From Klebsiella pneumoniae (lineage in GTDB: Bacteria > Pseudomonadota > Gammaproteobacteria > Enterobacterales > Enterobacteriaceae), in NCBI RefSeq assembly GCF_000742135.1, contig NZ_KN046818.1, forward strand, positions 930,841-994,840: 64,000 bases of DNA. The letters run 5' to 3'. A model generated the notes under the pieces. It was not told the DNA's origin. It did no database searches and saw only the letters and a list, made by a program, of their open reading frames with translations. This document shows positions 32,582 to 42,490 of the stretch, piece after piece. Every line of letters begins with the position of its first letter. The first letter of the stretch is position 1. Position numbers and translations under genes: made by a program.

Positions 32582-33631
32582 TCGCCTTTCGACCAGACCG
32601 GCGATCTCCGCCTGCCAGGGCGCAATATCGCCGATATTGTCCGCCACCCACTGCGGGTTGTAATAGCTTTCCAGGTAACGCTCGCCGCTGTCGCACAGGA
32701 GTGTCACTATCGAGCCGGTGCGACCTTCCTCGCGCATCCGCGTGGCCAGCTGCAATACGCCCCACATATTGGTGCCGGTCGAGGCGCCGACCTTGCGCCC
32801 AAGCTGCGTTTCCAGCCACAGGGCGGTGGCTACGCTCGCCGCATCCGGCACGCGCAGCATCTCATCGACAACGTCGGGAATAAACGACGGCTCGACGCGC
32901 GGCCGTCCGATGCCTTCAATTTTGCTGCCGACCGGGCTGCGCAGGCTGGCGTCGCGGGTCTGCCAGTAATCGAGGAACACCGAATTCTGCGGATCAACGA
33001 CCATCAGCTGCGTCTCGTAGCCCTGGCTGCGAATATAGCGGCCAATGGTCGCTGAGGTGCCGCCGGTGCCGGCGCTCATGACGATCCATGACGGCTGCGG
33101 GTGCGGCTCATGGCTCATCTGGCGGAAAATACTGTCGGCGATATTGTTGTTGCCGCGCCAGTCGGTGGCCCGCTCGGCGAAGGTAAACTGATCCATATAA
33201 TGGCCGTTCAGCTCGCGGGCCAGCGTTTCGGAAGCCGCGTAGATTTCGCCGGCGCTCTGCACAAAATGGCAGCGTCCGCCGTAGAACTCGATCTGTTCGA
33301 TTTTGCGCTTGGCGGTGCAGGAAGGCATCACAGCGATAAACGGCAGCCCCAGCAGGCGGGCGAAATAGGCCTCCGAAACGGCGGTTGACCCTGAGGAGGA
33401 CTCTATAATTGGCGTGCCTTCTTTGATCCAGCCGTTGCACAAGCCATAGAGAAACAGCGACCGCGCCAGGCGATGCTTCAGGCTGCCGGTGGGGTGGGTG
33501 CTTTCATCTTTCAGATACAGGTGGATGCCCGGAAAAGCGGGCAGCGGCAGACGGATCAGGTGCGTGTCGGCGGAGCGCTGATAGTCAGCGTTGATTTCGC
33601 TAATGGCATGTTTAACCCAGGCGCTATTCAT
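32579..33631 (-). CDS. PLP-dependent cysteine synthase / desulfhydrase-like enzyme
   Basis: A 350-aa fold-type II PLP enzyme. The Schiff-base Lys lies in [10 protein letters not shown] (about residues 47-56). The substrate-carboxylate loop is SSSGSTA, and the Gly-rich phosphate cradle is SAGTGGTSA. These are the signatures of the cysteine synthase / cystathionine beta-synthase family. It is divergent from decR, whose E. coli product activates a cysteine-degrading enzyme. A role in cysteine detoxification or sulfide release is therefore likely, although synthase activity is not excluded. E. coli K-12 has no gene at this position. Confidence 0.85.
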   Translation of the reverse strand: MNSAWVKHAISEINADYQRSADTHLIRLPLPAFPGIHLYLKDESTHPTGSLKHRLARSLFLYGLCNGWIKEGTPIIESSSGSTAVSEAYFARLLGLPFIAVMPSCTAKRKIEQIEFYGGRCHFVQSAGEIYAASETLARELNGHYMDQFTFAERATDWRGNNNIADSIFRQMSHEPHPQPSWIVMSAGTGGTSATIGRYIRSQGYETQLMVVDPQNSVFLDYWQTRDASLRSPVGSKIEGIGRPRVEPSFIPDVVDEMLRVPDAASVATALWLETQLGRKVGASTGTNMWGVLQLATRMREEGRTGSIVTLLCDSGERYLESYYNPQWVADNIGDIAPWQAEIAGLVERR

Positions 33632-33746
33632 CGTGATTTCCTGTTTGTCATTTTGTGCCTAGCTTAGCGGAAAGCGCAGGAAAAATTGTTGCCATTTAAC
33701 CTGTGGATTACCATTATGAGAGCAAAATTTTCTCTTAGGATTCCCA

Positions 33747-34205
33747 ATGCTAGATAAAATTGACCGTAAGCTGCTGGCGCTACTGCAGGAAGATTGCACC
33801 CTCTCTTTGCAGGCGCTGGCCGATGCCGTTAATCTGACCACCACGCCCTGCTGGAAACGCCTGAAACGGCTCGAAGACGAGGGCATTCTCCGCGGGCGCG
33901 TCGCCCTGTTGGACGCGGAAAAGGTGGGGCTTGGGCTGACGGCGTTCGTCCTGATCAAGACTCAGCATCATAGCAGCGAATGGTACTGTCAGTTCGTGAG
34001 CGAAGTGACGCAGATGGCGGAAGTGCTCGGCTTCTGGCGGATGGCGGGGGAGTATGACTACCTGCTACGGGTGCAGGTGGCTGATATGAAACGCTATGAC
34101 GACTTTTATAAACGTTTAGTGAACAGTGTGCCCGGTTTGTCGGATGTCACTTCGAGTTTTGCCATGGAACAGATAAAATATACCACCGCCTTGCCTGTCG
34201 AATAA
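33747..34205 (+). CDS. decR: Lrp/AsnC-family cysteine-responsive regulator DecR
   Basis: A 152-aa regulator with an N-terminal helix-turn-helix ([20 protein letters not shown], about residues 21-40) and a C-terminal RAM ligand-binding domain ([20 protein letters not shown]). In E. coli DecR (YbaO) activates cysteine detoxification genes. Its natural target here is probably the divergent PLP enzyme gene, which starts 115 bp away. mdlA follows 43 bp downstream. Confidence 0.94.
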   Translation: MLDKIDRKLLALLQEDCTLSLQALADAVNLTTTPCWKRLKRLEDEGILRGRVALLDAEKVGLGLTAFVLIKTQHHSSEWYCQFVSEVTQMAEVLGFWRMAGEYDYLLRVQVADMKRYDDFYKRLVNSVPGLSDVTSSFAMEQIKYTTALPVE

Positions 34206-34248
34206 CGGTATTGCGCCGTAACCCATTACAAAATCAGGATTTTATTGC

Positions 34249-36021
34249 TTGCGATTATTTGCTCAACTCAGCTGGTACTTCCGCCGGGAGTGGCGCCGCT
34301 ATCTTGGCGCAATTGCCCTGCTGGTCATTATTGCCGTCCTGCAGCTTATTCCACCGAAGGTGGTGGGCATTGTGGTCGACGGCGTGACGCAACAGCATTA
34401 CACCGCGGAGAAGGTGTGGATGTGGATCGGCGCGCTGGTGCTGATCGCGGTGATGGTCTACCTGCTGCGCTATGTCTGGCGCGTGCTGTTGTTCGGCGCT
34501 TCTTACCAGTTGGCGGTTGAGCTGCGGGAAGATTTTTACCGGCAACTGAGCCGCCAGCATCCGGCGTTCTATTTGCGCCATCGCACCGGGGATCTTATCG
34601 CCCGCGCCACCAATGACGTGGACCGGGTGGTGTTTGCCGCTGGCGAAGGAGTATTAACCCTCGTGGATTCCCTGGTGATGGGCTGTGCGGTATTGATTGT
34701 AATGTCGACGCAGATTAGCTGGCAGCTTACTCTGCTGGCGCTGCTGCCGATGCCGCTGATGGCCCTGGCGATCAAACGCAACGGCGATGCGCTTCACGAA
34801 CGTTTTCGCGTTGCTCAGGCGGCCTTTTCCAGCCTCAACGATCGCACGCAGGAGAGCCTGACCAGCATCCGCATGATTAAGGCGTTTGGGCTGGAGGATC
34901 GCCAGTCGGCGCAGTTTGCTGCCGATGCTGCCGATACCGGCGCGAAAAACATGCGCGTGGCACGCATTGACGCCCGCTTCGACCCCACCATCTATATCGC
35001 CATCGGGGCCGCTAACCTGCTGGCCATCGGCGGCGGCAGCTGGATGGTGATCCACGGCAGCCTGACCCTGGGCCAGCTGACCAGCTTCGTGATGTATCTT
35101 GGCCTGATGATCTGGCCGATGCTGGCGCTGGCGTGGATGTTTAACATCGTGGAGCGCGGTAGCGCGGCCTATGGTCGTATCCGCACGATGCTTGAAGAGG
35201 CGCCGGCGGTGGATGACGGGACCGAGGCGGTGCCGGCAGGCCGCGGCGTCCTGCAGGTTGCTATCCGCGATTTCATCTATCCGCAGGCGAGCAAACCTTC
35301 GCTGGAGCAGGTAAATTTTACTCTCCAGCCGGGGCAAATGCTGGGCATCTGCGGGCCGACGGGCGCCGGCAAAAGCACCATTCTGGCGCTGCTGCAGCGC
35401 CATTTTGACGTCACTCACGGCGAGATCCGCTTTCACGATCTGCCGCTGCCGATTCTGCAGCTCGACAGCTGGCGCGCCCGGTTGGCGGTGGTCAATCAGA
35501 CGCCATTTTTATTCTCCGATACCGTCGCCAATAATATCGCGCTGGGAAAACCGGACGCGACGCAGGCGCAGATTGAGCGGGTTGCTCAACTGGCCAGCGT
35601 GCATGACGACATTCTGCGTCTGCCTCAGGGCTACGAGACCGAAGTGGGCGAGCGCGGCGTGATGCTCTCCGGCGGCCAGAAACAGCGCATCTCTATTGCT
35701 CGCGCCCTGCTGCTGGAGGCCGAAATTTTGATCCTCGACGATGCCTTATCGGCGGTGGATGGCCGCACCGAGCACCAGATCCTGCATAACCTGCGCCAGT
35801 GGGGGGAGGGGCGGACGGTCATTATCAGCGCCCACCGCCTGTCGGCGCTCACCGAGGCCAGTGAAATTTTGGTACTGCAGCATGGGCATATTGCCCAGCG
35901 AGGCCGCCACGAGGCGCTGGCCGTGCAGCCCGGCTGGTACCGCGACATGTATCGATATCAGCAGCTGGAGGCCGCGCTCGACGAGGTTCCGCAGACGCAA
36001 GAGGAGGCCCTGGATGCGTAG
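34249..36021 (+). CDS. mdlA: Heterodimeric ABC exporter subunit MdlA
   Basis: A 590-aa half-transporter with an N-terminal membrane domain and a C-terminal ATPase. It has Walker [10 protein letters not shown], signature LSGGQKQR, Walker [10 protein letters not shown] and the H-loop SAHRLS. The start codon is TTG ([13 protein letters not shown]); this is the only start that gives the E. coli length. The signal behind it is weak, so expression may be low. It overlaps mdlB by 8 bp. The substrate of MdlAB is not established. Confidence 0.95.
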   Translation: MRLFAQLSWYFRREWRRYLGAIALLVIIAVLQLIPPKVVGIVVDGVTQQHYTAEKVWMWIGALVLIAVMVYLLRYVWRVLLFGASYQLAVELREDFYRQLSRQHPAFYLRHRTGDLIARATNDVDRVVFAAGEGVLTLVDSLVMGCAVLIVMSTQISWQLTLLALLPMPLMALAIKRNGDALHERFRVAQAAFSSLNDRTQESLTSIRMIKAFGLEDRQSAQFAADAADTGAKNMRVARIDARFDPTIYIAIGAANLLAIGGGSWMVIHGSLTLGQLTSFVMYLGLMIWPMLALAWMFNIVERGSAAYGRIRTMLEEAPAVDDGTEAVPAGRGVLQVAIRDFIYPQASKPSLEQVNFTLQPGQMLGICGPTGAGKSTILALLQRHFDVTHGEIRFHDLPLPILQLDSWRARLAVVNQTPFLFSDTVANNIALGKPDATQAQIERVAQLASVHDDILRLPQGYETEVGERGVMLSGGQKQRISIARALLLEAEILILDDALSAVDGRTEHQILHNLRQWGEGRTVIISAHRLSALTEASEILVLQHGHIAQRGRHEALAVQPGWYRDMYRYQQLEAALDEVPQTQEEALDA

Positions 36022-37792
36022 CTTTACCGAACTCTGGCCGACGCTTAAACGCCTGCTGGCCTATGGTTCACCGTGGCGCAAGCCGTTGGCCATCGCGGTG
36101 GCGATGATGTGGATTGCGGCGGCGGCGGAAGTGAGCGGCCCGCTGCTTATCAGCTATTTCATCGACAACATGGTGGCGAAACATACGCTGCCGCTGAAGC
36201 TGGTGGCCGGCCTGGCGGTAGCCTATATCGGCCTGCAGCTGCTGGCGGCGCTCCTGCACTATAACCAGTCGCTGCTGTTTAACCGCGCCGCGGTCGGCGT
36301 CGTCCAGCAGTTGCGCAGCGACGTGATGGATGCCGCCCTGCATCAGCCGCTCAGCGAGTTTGATACCCAGCCGGTTGGGCAGCTTATCTCACGGGTAACC
36401 AACGATACGGAAGTCATTCGCGATCTGTACGTGACGGTGGTGGCTACGGTACTGCGCAGCGCCGCGCTGATCGGCGCGATGCTGGTGGCGATGTTTAGCC
36501 TCGACTGGCGGATGGCGCTGGTGGCGATCGCGATTTTCCCGGCGGTGCTGATCGTGATGATTATCTATCAGCGCTATAGCACGCCGATCGTGCGGCGGGT
36601 GCGCGCCTGGCTTGCCGACATCAACGATGGCTTCAACGAAGTGATCAACGGCATGGGCGTCATCCAGCAGTTCCGCCAGCAGGCGCGCTTTGGCGAACGG
36701 ATGCGCGAGGCCAGCTATGCCCACTATCTGGCGCGGATGCAGACGCTGCGCCTGGACGGTTTTCTGCTGCGCCCGCTGCTGAGCCTTTTTTCCTCGCTGG
36801 TGCTGTGCGGGCTGCTGATGCTGTTCGGCTTTAGCGCGGTGGGCACGATCGAGGTTGGGGTCCTGTACGCGTTTATCAGCTATCTTGGACGCCTTAACGA
36901 GCCGCTTATCGAGCTGACCACCCAGCAGTCGATGCTGCAGCAGGCGGTGGTCGCCGGCGAGCGCGTTTTCGAGCTGATGGATCGCCCGCGCCAGGCGTGG
37001 GGTAGGGATGACGCGCCGCTGAGCAGCGGTCGGGTGGAAATTGACCATCTCTCCTTTGCTTACCGGGGGGACCGTCTGGTTCTCCAGGATATCACGCTGG
37101 ATATTCCCTCCCGCAGCTTCGTGGCGTTGGTCGGACATACCGGCAGCGGAAAAAGTACCCTCGCCAGTCTGATGATGGGCTATTACCCGTTAACCCACGG
37201 CGAGATCCGCATCGATGGTCGACCGCTCGCATCCCTCAGCCACAGCGCGTTGCGTCGGGGCATCGCGATGGTGCAACAGGATCCCGTAGTGCTGGCGGAT
37301 ACCTTCTACGCCAACGTCGCGCTGGGTCGGGACATCAGTGAGGCGCAGGTTTGGGAAGCGCTGGAGGCGGTGCAGCTGGCGGCGGTGGCGCGCAGCATGA
37401 GCGATGGGCTATACACCCAACTGGGCGAGCAGGGCAATAATCTCTCCGTCGGGCAGAAGCAGCTGCTGGCGCTGGCGCGCGTGCTGGTGGACACCCCGCA
37501 GGTACTGATTTTGGATGAGGCGACGGCAAACATCGACTCCGGTACCGAGCAGGCGATCCAGCAGGCGCTGGCGAAGGTCCGCCAGCATACCACCCTCGTG
37601 GTTATTGCCCATCGGCTGTCGACCATTGTGGAGGCCGATACCATCCTGGTTCTGCATCGAGGTCAGGCTGTCGAGCGGGGCACCCATCAGCAGCTGCTGG
37701 CGGCGAAAGGCCGCTACTGGCAGATGTATCAGCTGCAGCTGGCCGGCGAAGAGCTGGCGGCCAGCGCCAGAGAGGAGTCGCTCAGCGCCTGA
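36014..37792 (+). CDS. mdlB: Heterodimeric ABC exporter subunit MdlB
   Basis: A 592-aa half-transporter that pairs with MdlA. The start [18 protein letters not shown] at 36014 lies inside the last codons of mdlA, behind GAGGAGGCCC, which indicates translational coupling; the longer frame is not used. It has Walker [10 protein letters not shown] and Walker B LILDEAT. The signature loop reads NLSVGQKQL rather than LSGGQ, a common degenerate form in one half of such heterodimers. Confidence 0.95.
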   Translation: MRSFTELWPTLKRLLAYGSPWRKPLAIAVAMMWIAAAAEVSGPLLISYFIDNMVAKHTLPLKLVAGLAVAYIGLQLLAALLHYNQSLLFNRAAVGVVQQLRSDVMDAALHQPLSEFDTQPVGQLISRVTNDTEVIRDLYVTVVATVLRSAALIGAMLVAMFSLDWRMALVAIAIFPAVLIVMIIYQRYSTPIVRRVRAWLADINDGFNEVINGMGVIQQFRQQARFGERMREASYAHYLARMQTLRLDGFLLRPLLSLFSSLVLCGLLMLFGFSAVGTIEVGVLYAFISYLGRLNEPLIELTTQQSMLQQAVVAGERVFELMDRPRQAWGRDDAPLSSGRVEIDHLSFAYRGDRLVLQDITLDIPSRSFVALVGHTGSGKSTLASLMMGYYPLTHGEIRIDGRPLASLSHSALRRGIAMVQQDPVVLADTFYANVALGRDISEAQVWEALEAVQLAAVARSMSDGLYTQLGEQGNNLSVGQKQLLALARVLVDTPQVLILDEATANIDSGTEQAIQQALAKVRQHTTLVVIAHRLSTIVEADTILVLHRGQAVERGTHQQLLAAKGRYWQMYQLQLAGEELAASAREESLSA

Positions 37793-37854
37793 TGCACCAC
37801 CAGCAGGCAGGGAACGCTGGGCGGCCTGCCATGGTGCAAAAACGTTACATCAAA

Positions 37855-37871
37855 TGCACCGTTGTGGTGCA
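37855..37871. promoter_or_regulatory. NtrC (GlnG) enhancer site of glnK-amtB
   Basis: TGCACC-GTTGT-GGTGCA is a perfect inverted repeat that matches the NtrC consensus, about 95 bp upstream of the sigma-54 promoter. Extra half-sites TGCACCA (37793-37799) and TGGTGCA (37832-37838) could form a second enhancer or the stem of an mdlB 3' hairpin. Confidence 0.85.
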
Positions 37872-37934
37872 TTTTTGCGCGCCAGGCGCCGTTGCGCAGG
37901 ATATTGCCTGACCTGTCCCCTGTTTTTTGCCATC

Positions 37935-37960
37935 AAAGGGCCGCTTTGCGGCCTTTTTTC
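37935..37960 (+). terminator. mdlB terminator placed inside the glnK control region
   Basis: AAAGGGCCGC-TTT-GCGGCC followed by TTTTTTC. It lies between the NtrC site and the sigma-54 promoter, so it insulates glnK from mdlB transcription without separating enhancer and promoter DNA. Confidence 0.8.
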
Positions 37961-37965
37961 ATTTC

Positions 37966-37983
37966 TGGCATAGCCCTTGCTTT
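37966..37983 (+). promoter_or_regulatory. Sigma-54 promoter of glnK-amtB
   Basis: TGGCAT-AGCCC-TTGCTTT shows the -24 GG and -12 GC elements with correct spacing, 53 bp upstream of glnK. Confidence 0.88.
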
Positions 37984-38035
37984 ATATCCATCGTGTTAGC
38001 TGCGGCCATTACCGAATACTGACTGGAGGGGACTT

Positions 38036-38374
38036 ATGAAGCTGGTTACCGTGGTAATCAAACCATTCAAACTGGAAGACGTGCGTGAAGCTTTGTCTTC
38101 CATCGGCATTCAGGGCCTGACGGTCACTGAAGTCAAAGGATTTGGCCGTCAGAAAGGTCACGCGGAGCTCTACCGCGGCGCCGAGTATAGCGTCAACTTT
38201 CTGCCAAAAGTGAAGATTGATGTGGCGATTGCCGACGATCAGCTGGATGAAGTCATCGATATCATCAGCAAAGCGGCTTACACCGGAAAAATTGGCGACG
38301 GCAAAATTTTCGTCGCTGAATTGCAGCGCGTCATTCGCATCCGTACCGGCGAAGCTGACGAAGCGGCACTGTAA
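38036..38374 (+). CDS. glnK: Nitrogen regulatory PII protein GlnK
   Basis: A 112-aa trimeric PII protein that senses ATP/ADP and 2-oxoglutarate and blocks AmtB when nitrogen is sufficient. The T-loop has the uridylylation Tyr51 in ELYRGAEYSVNF. The C-terminal PII signature is TGKIGDGKIFV. The ribosome binding site is GGAGGGG. Together with amtB, this is the conserved ammonium-uptake operon. Confidence 0.98.
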   Translation: MKLVTVVIKPFKLEDVREALSSIGIQGLTVTEVKGFGRQKGHAELYRGAEYSVNFLPKVKIDVAIADDQLDEVIDIISKAAYTGKIGDGKIFVAELQRVIRIRTGEADEAAL

Positions 38375-38407
38375 TTTCCAGACCACACAGTGATGGGGAA
38401 CGAAACA

Positions 38408-39694
38408 ATGAAAATGGCAACAATGAAATCGGGTCTGGGGGCATTAGCCCTTCTGCCGGGGCTGGCGATGGCCGCGCCTGCGGTGGCGGACAAAGCCGAT
38501 AACGCGTTTATGATGATTTGCACCGCACTGGTTCTGTTTATGACTATCCCGGGGATTGCGCTGTTTTACGGCGGCCTGATCCGCGGTAAGAACGTTCTGT
38601 CCATGCTGACTCAGGTGATTGTCACCTTTGGCCTGGTCTGCGTATTGTGGGTGATTTATGGCTATACCCTGGCCTTCGGCACTGGCGGCAGCTTCTTCGG
38701 CAGCTTTGACTGGGTGATGCTGAAAAATATTGAGCTGAAAGCGCTGATGGGCACCTTCTATCAGTATATCCACGTGGCCTTCCAGGGCTCGTTCGCCTGC
38801 ATCACCGTCGGGCTGATTGTCGGGGCGCTGGCGGAACGTATTCGTTTCTCCGCGGTACTGATCTTCGTGGTGGTGTGGATGACACTCTCCTACGTGCCGA
38901 TTGCGCATATGGTTTGGGGCGGCGGTCTGCTGGCGACCCATGGCGCGCTGGACTTCGCCGGCGGCACCGTTGTGCACATCAACGCCGCGGTCGCCGGGCT
39001 GGTGGGCGCCTATATGATGGGCAAACGCGTGGGCTTCGGCAAAGAAGCGTTCAAACCGCATAACCTGCCGATGGTGTTCACTGGCACCGCTATCCTCTAC
39101 GTGGGCTGGTTCGGCTTCAACGCCGGCTCTGCCAGCGCAGCGAATGAAATTGCGGCCCTGGCGTTCGTTAACACCGTCGTGGCGACCGCTGCGGCTATCC
39201 TGGCGTGGACCTTTGGCGAATGGGCTCTGCGCGGCAAACCTTCACTGCTGGGCGCCTGCTCCGGGGCAATTGCCGGTCTGGTTGGCGTTACGCCGGCGTG
39301 TGGTTATATCGGTGTCGGCGGGGCGCTGATCGTCGGTATCGCCTCTGGCCTGGCGGGTATCTGGGGCGTGACTGCGCTGAAACGCTGGCTGCGTGTGGAT
39401 GATCCTTGCGACGTCTTCGGCGTTCACGGCGTCTGCGGCATCGTCGGCTGTATCCTGACTGGTATCTTCGCGGCGACTTCTCTGGGCGGCGTCGGTTATG
39501 CGGAAGGCGTCACCATGGGCCATCAGCTGCTGGTGCAACTGGAAAGTATCGCCATCACCGTGGTCTGGTCCGGCGTTGTGGCGTTCATCGGCTACAAGGT
39601 GGCGGATATGACCGTCGGGCTGCGCGTGCCGGAAGAGCAGGAGCGCGAAGGGCTGGACGTCAACAGCCATGGCGAAAACGCCTATAACGCCTGA
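38408..39694 (+). CDS. amtB: Ammonium transporter AmtB
   Basis: A 428-aa trimeric membrane channel for ammonium. The cleavable signal peptide MKMATMKSGLGALALLPGLAMA is followed by 11 expected transmembrane helices. Pore histidines are in GGTVVHINAAVAGL and GVHGVCGIVG. The C-terminal tail GLDVNSHGENAYNA matches the E. coli GlnK-docking end. The start at 38408 (behind GGGGAA) is preferred to the 6-codon upstream ATG. Confidence 0.97.
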   Translation: MKMATMKSGLGALALLPGLAMAAPAVADKADNAFMMICTALVLFMTIPGIALFYGGLIRGKNVLSMLTQVIVTFGLVCVLWVIYGYTLAFGTGGSFFGSFDWVMLKNIELKALMGTFYQYIHVAFQGSFACITVGLIVGALAERIRFSAVLIFVVVWMTLSYVPIAHMVWGGGLLATHGALDFAGGTVVHINAAVAGLVGAYMMGKRVGFGKEAFKPHNLPMVFTGTAILYVGWFGFNAGSASAANEIAALAFVNTVVATAAAILAWTFGEWALRGKPSLLGACSGAIAGLVGVTPACGYIGVGGALIVGIASGLAGIWGVTALKRWLRVDDPCDVFGVHGVCGIVGCILTGIFAATSLGGVGYAEGVTMGHQLLVQLESIAITVVWSGVVAFIGYKVADMTVGLRVPEEQEREGLDVNSHGENAYNA

Positions 39695-39723
39695 TAAAAA
39701 AGCCATTCTCTCCTGATAGCGAA

Positions 39724-39751
39724 AAGCCTCCCGTCCGGGAGGCTTTTTTTA
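39724..39751 (+). terminator. amtB terminator (possibly bidirectional)
   Basis: A 10-bp stem AAGCCTCCCG / CGGGAGGCTT is followed by TTTTT. It also lies just beyond the convergent tesB stop. Confidence 0.88.
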
Positions 39752-40612
39752 TGCGTTGCGGTTGCGCATCACCCCTTCCTGAACCGTTGAGGCAACCAGC
39801 GTGCCATCCTGGGTGTAGAATTCGCCGCGAACGAAGCCGCGGGCGCTGGAGGCCGAGGTGCTTTCGACGCTATAAAGCAGCCATTCATTAATATTAAACG
39901 GCCGGTGGAACCACATAGAGTGGTCGATGGTGGCGACCTGCATGCCGGGCTCAAGGAAACCAACGCCGTGCGGCTGCAGCGCCACCGGCAGGAAGTTAAA
40001 GTCTGAAGCATAGCCCAGCAGATACTGATGAATACGCAGATCGTCAGGGACGGCGCCGTTGGCGCGCAGCCAGACCTGGCGCACCGGTTCGGCGATATGG
40101 CCTTTCATTGGGTTATGAAACTCCACCGGACGGATCTCCAGCGGTTTATCGCAGAGGAATTTGTCTTTCACCTGCGGCGGCAGGAGATGCGCCAGCTTGC
40201 GAGCGATATCGGTTTCCGAAGGCAGGCCGTCAGGGGAGGGGGCGGCCGGCATTGCTTTCCGATGCTCATAGCCATTCTCTGGCGCCTGGAAGGAGGCGGT
40301 CATATAGAAAATCGGCTTCCCGTTCTGGATGGCGGCGACCCGACGGGCGCTGAAGCTGTTGCCGTCGCGCAGCACCTCCACATCGTAAACGATCGGCTTC
40401 TGGCTATCGCCGGGGCGAAGAAAGTAGCTGTGAAACGAATGAACCAGACGCTCAACGGGCACGGTCTCTTTTGCCGCATACAGCGCCTGACCCACTACCT
40501 GGCCGCCAAAAACCTGACGTAACCCCAGGTCTTCGCTCTGCCCGCGAAACAACCCTTCCTCAATTTTTTCCAGATCTAATAATGCCAGCAGGTTAGAGAG
40601 TGCCTGACTCAT
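39749..40612 (-). CDS. tesB: Acyl-CoA thioesterase II
   Basis: A 287-aa double hot-dog thioesterase that hydrolyses medium- and long-chain acyl-CoAs. The start [20 protein letters not shown] at 40612 gives the E. coli-like length. Conserved parts include [41 protein letters not shown] and the C-terminal [12 protein letters not shown]. Confidence 0.97.
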   Translation of the reverse strand: MSQALSNLLALLDLEKIEEGLFRGQSEDLGLRQVFGGQVVGQALYAAKETVPVERLVHSFHSYFLRPGDSQKPIVYDVEVLRDGNSFSARRVAAIQNGKPIFYMTASFQAPENGYEHRKAMPAAPSPDGLPSETDIARKLAHLLPPQVKDKFLCDKPLEIRPVEFHNPMKGHIAEPVRQVWLRANGAVPDDLRIHQYLLGYASDFNFLPVALQPHGVGFLEPGMQVATIDHSMWFHRPFNINEWLLYSVESTSASSARGFVRGEFYTQDGTLVASTVQEGVMRNRNA

Positions 40613-40828
40613 ACTTATCCTCAATTAACAATAGCGGCGCAGCGCGCGTAATGTGGCCAAGTATAACCTGGAATCGCAAGTGGTCCGATGGGTGTAATAA
40701 TCTGAATAACGACCAGTTAACAGGAACAAATCTGAGATCTGTGCCACACTTATTGACGACACGAAAGTTCCTGCCGGCGAAGCGGCGGAACATCCTCCTG
40801 GGTATTAAGGGATGATAAGGAGAACATC

Positions 40829-41320
40829 ATGAAATTTGCCTATATGTTTAGTGCCTTAGCCGTCGCCGCGACGCTGACCGCCTGTGCTAATCACCACTCG
40901 AACAATTCTTCGACGCAGGCGGCCGCGCCCGACCCTTACGGTATCGCGACGCTGAGCGTGGCGCAGCAGCAGCCGAGCGTCACGGGGACGATTAATATCC
41001 GCCAGAGAATCGCTTTACCGCCGGATGCGGTACTGACGGTGACCCTGTCGGATGCTTCTCTGGCAGATGCGCCAGCCCGCGTATTGTCGCAAAAAGCGGT
41101 GCGTACCGAAGGCAAACAGGCGCCATTTAACTTTGCGCTGCCTTACAACCCGGCAGATATTCAACCGAACGCTCGCATTCTGCTAAGCGCGGCGATCACG
41201 GTTAACGGCCAGTTGATGTTTATTACCGATACCGTGCAGACGGTAATAAACCAGGGCGGCACTCATGCCGACCTGACGCTGGTTCCGGTCCAGCAGACCG
41301 CCGTTCCTGTCGCCCAGTAA
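40829..41320 (+). CDS. ybaY: YbaY family lipoprotein
   Basis: A 163-aa lipoprotein. The signal peptide MKFAYMFSALAVAATLTAC has the lipobox LTAC (Cys19), then a Ser/Asn/Gln linker and a beta-rich domain (SVTGTINIRQRIALPPDAVL) of the YscW-like lipoprotein family. The function is unknown. It is shorter than the E. coli protein as I remember it. The ribosome binding site is AAGGAG. Confidence 0.92.
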   Translation: MKFAYMFSALAVAATLTACANHHSNNSSTQAAAPDPYGIATLSVAQQQPSVTGTINIRQRIALPPDAVLTVTLSDASLADAPARVLSQKAVRTEGKQAPFNFALPYNPADIQPNARILLSAAITVNGQLMFITDTVQTVINQGGTHADLTLVPVQQTAVPVAQ

Positions 41321-41329
41321 GCTCGCTAC

Positions 41330-41353
41330 GCCCCCGGATGGGGGCTTTTTTTT
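41330..41353 (+). terminator. ybaY terminator
   Basis: GCCCCC-GGAT-GGGGGC followed by TTTTTTTT. Confidence 0.9.
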
Positions 41354-41357
41354 GCCT

Positions 41358-41669
41358 TCAATAAACCCAGCGATAATGCTGGAGATCGATATGGCCGCTG
41401 CCGGAGACCTGCACACCCTCGGCCAGCAGCGCCTGACGCTGCCGCTGTAGATCGGGGCCGGTGAGGGAGATATCGCCATGGCGATTGACCACCCGATGCC
41501 ATGGCAGGGTGGACCCTTCCGGCAGGCGCTTCAATACGCCGCCCACCTGGCGCGCCGCGCGCGGTGAACCAGCCAGCCGGGCGACCTCGCCGTAGGTCGT
41601 GACATACCCTTCTGGTATCGACGCCACGATGTGCCAGACGCGTTGGGGAAATGTGTCGTGCGGAGCCAT
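41358..41669 (-). CDS. ybaZ: Alkyltransferase-like protein (ATL) YbaZ
   Basis: A 103-aa homologue of the C-terminal domain of O6-alkylguanine-DNA alkyltransferase. The active-site PCHRV is replaced by PWHRV, the hallmark of ATL proteins. These bind O6-alkylguanine without transferring the alkyl group and hand the lesion to nucleotide excision repair. The helix-turn-helix segment VTTYGEVARLAGSPRAARQV is retained. The start at 41669 has AGGA upstream; a 7-codon longer frame exists. Confidence 0.93.
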   Translation of the reverse strand: MAPHDTFPQRVWHIVASIPEGYVTTYGEVARLAGSPRAARQVGGVLKRLPEGSTLPWHRVVNRHGDISLTGPDLQRQRQALLAEGVQVSGSGHIDLQHYRWVY

Positions 41670-41736
41670 TTTCTGTCCTGTTACCGGCAAAACGTCAGCA
41701 TAAGCGCTAAGCCAGGAGCTGTACAGCCGGCCTGGG

Positions 41737-42144
41737 TCAGGCGGCCTGTTCGACGGTGAACGTCAGAGCGAGGCCGAGGATCTGCATGCCATGGACATTG
41801 TCGGAGGCTGAGCTGGCGATGAGACTCTCAAGAAATTTCAACCGCTGCGAAGTGGCGTTGATGATCAGCCTCGCGCGCAGGCCCGGCATGGTTAACGACG
41901 AGATAGGGTACACCACCCGACCGCTGATATAGACCGGCAGCTTGCGTAGCTCCACCTGGCGCAGCACGCCGACGGTGGAATAGAGCAGCGCCAGCGGCGT
42001 AACCGCCCGCACCGGCGCGGGACTGATGGTCGCGAAGTCGAGCATTTTTTCAGGACGCAGGTAGTTTACGCCCTGAAAGGCGATGGTCATCCCTTCAATA
42101 GCAGGTAAAGGCAGAGTGATGGTCTGTGGTGATGAGTCAGTCAT
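41737..42144 (-). CDS. Conserved-looking hypothetical protein between ybaZ and ffs
   Basis: A 135-aa protein, start MTDSSPQTITLPLPAIEGM at 42144. I do not recognise it. It has no signal peptide, cysteine or clear membrane helix. It looks like a mixed alpha/beta cytoplasmic domain, with TLPLPAIEGMTIAFQGVNYL at one end and QILGLALTFTVEQ at the other. The reading frame extends 48 codons further upstream, but that part is rich in Arg, Ser and His and looks non-coding. The ribosome binding site is weak. E. coli has no gene here. It is transcribed away from ffs. Confidence 0.6.
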   Translation of the reverse strand: MTDSSPQTITLPLPAIEGMTIAFQGVNYLRPEKMLDFATISPAPVRAVTPLALLYSTVGVLRQVELRKLPVYISGRVVYPISSLTMPGLRARLIINATSQRLKFLESLIASSASDNVHGMQILGLALTFTVEQAA

Positions 42145-42314
42145 TCGATTACCGTCGAGACAATGTACTGGTGATAAAAGAGGACGAAGAGGATAAGTAT
42201 GGTGGATAACCCGGATGTGTGCTGAGCGCGGGCTCGCAATCTCACAGGCTGACCGTGAGTGGCTGGTTTTATTCGCGTTATTGCGCAATAAACCAGCAGG
42301 CGGACGGTGTGAGC

Positions 42315-42343
42315 TTGCAATTCACCAGGTCAGCAGGGATAAT
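42315..42343 (+). promoter_or_regulatory. ffs promoter (sigma-70)
   Basis: TTGCAA (42315-42320), a 17-base spacer and GATAAT (42338-42343) followed by a GC-rich discriminator GCGCC, as in stringently controlled stable-RNA promoters. Confidence 0.8.
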
Positions 42344-42376
42344 GCGCCAGCGCGTTAGGCAACTAACGCTCTCAAT

Positions 42377-42490
42377 GGGGGCTCTGTTGGTTCTCCCGCA
42401 ACGCTACTCTGTTTACCAGGTCAGGTCCGGAAGGAAGCAGCCAGAGCAGACGACGTGTGTGCCGGGATGTAGCTGGCAGGGCCCCCACCC
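42377..42490 (+). ncRNA. ffs: 4.5S RNA of the signal recognition particle
   Basis: A 114-nt RNA that begins GGGGGCTCTGTTGG and ends GGCCCCCACCC. It carries the conserved SRP apical loop region GTCAGGTCCGGAAGGAAGCA that binds Ffh. The two ends pair to form the long hairpin. Length and sequence match E. coli ffs almost completely. The location after ybaZ is conserved. Confidence 0.98.

Noticed and set aside
34249-37792. MdlAB as exporter for the GG-leader peptide
   Set aside because: Neither subunit has the N-terminal C39 peptidase domain needed to cleave after GG, and the genes are 24 kb away.
42145-42288. N-terminal extension of the hypothetical gene at 41737-42144
   Set aside because: The extra residues are Arg/Ser/His-rich without secondary-structure pattern and have no start signal.
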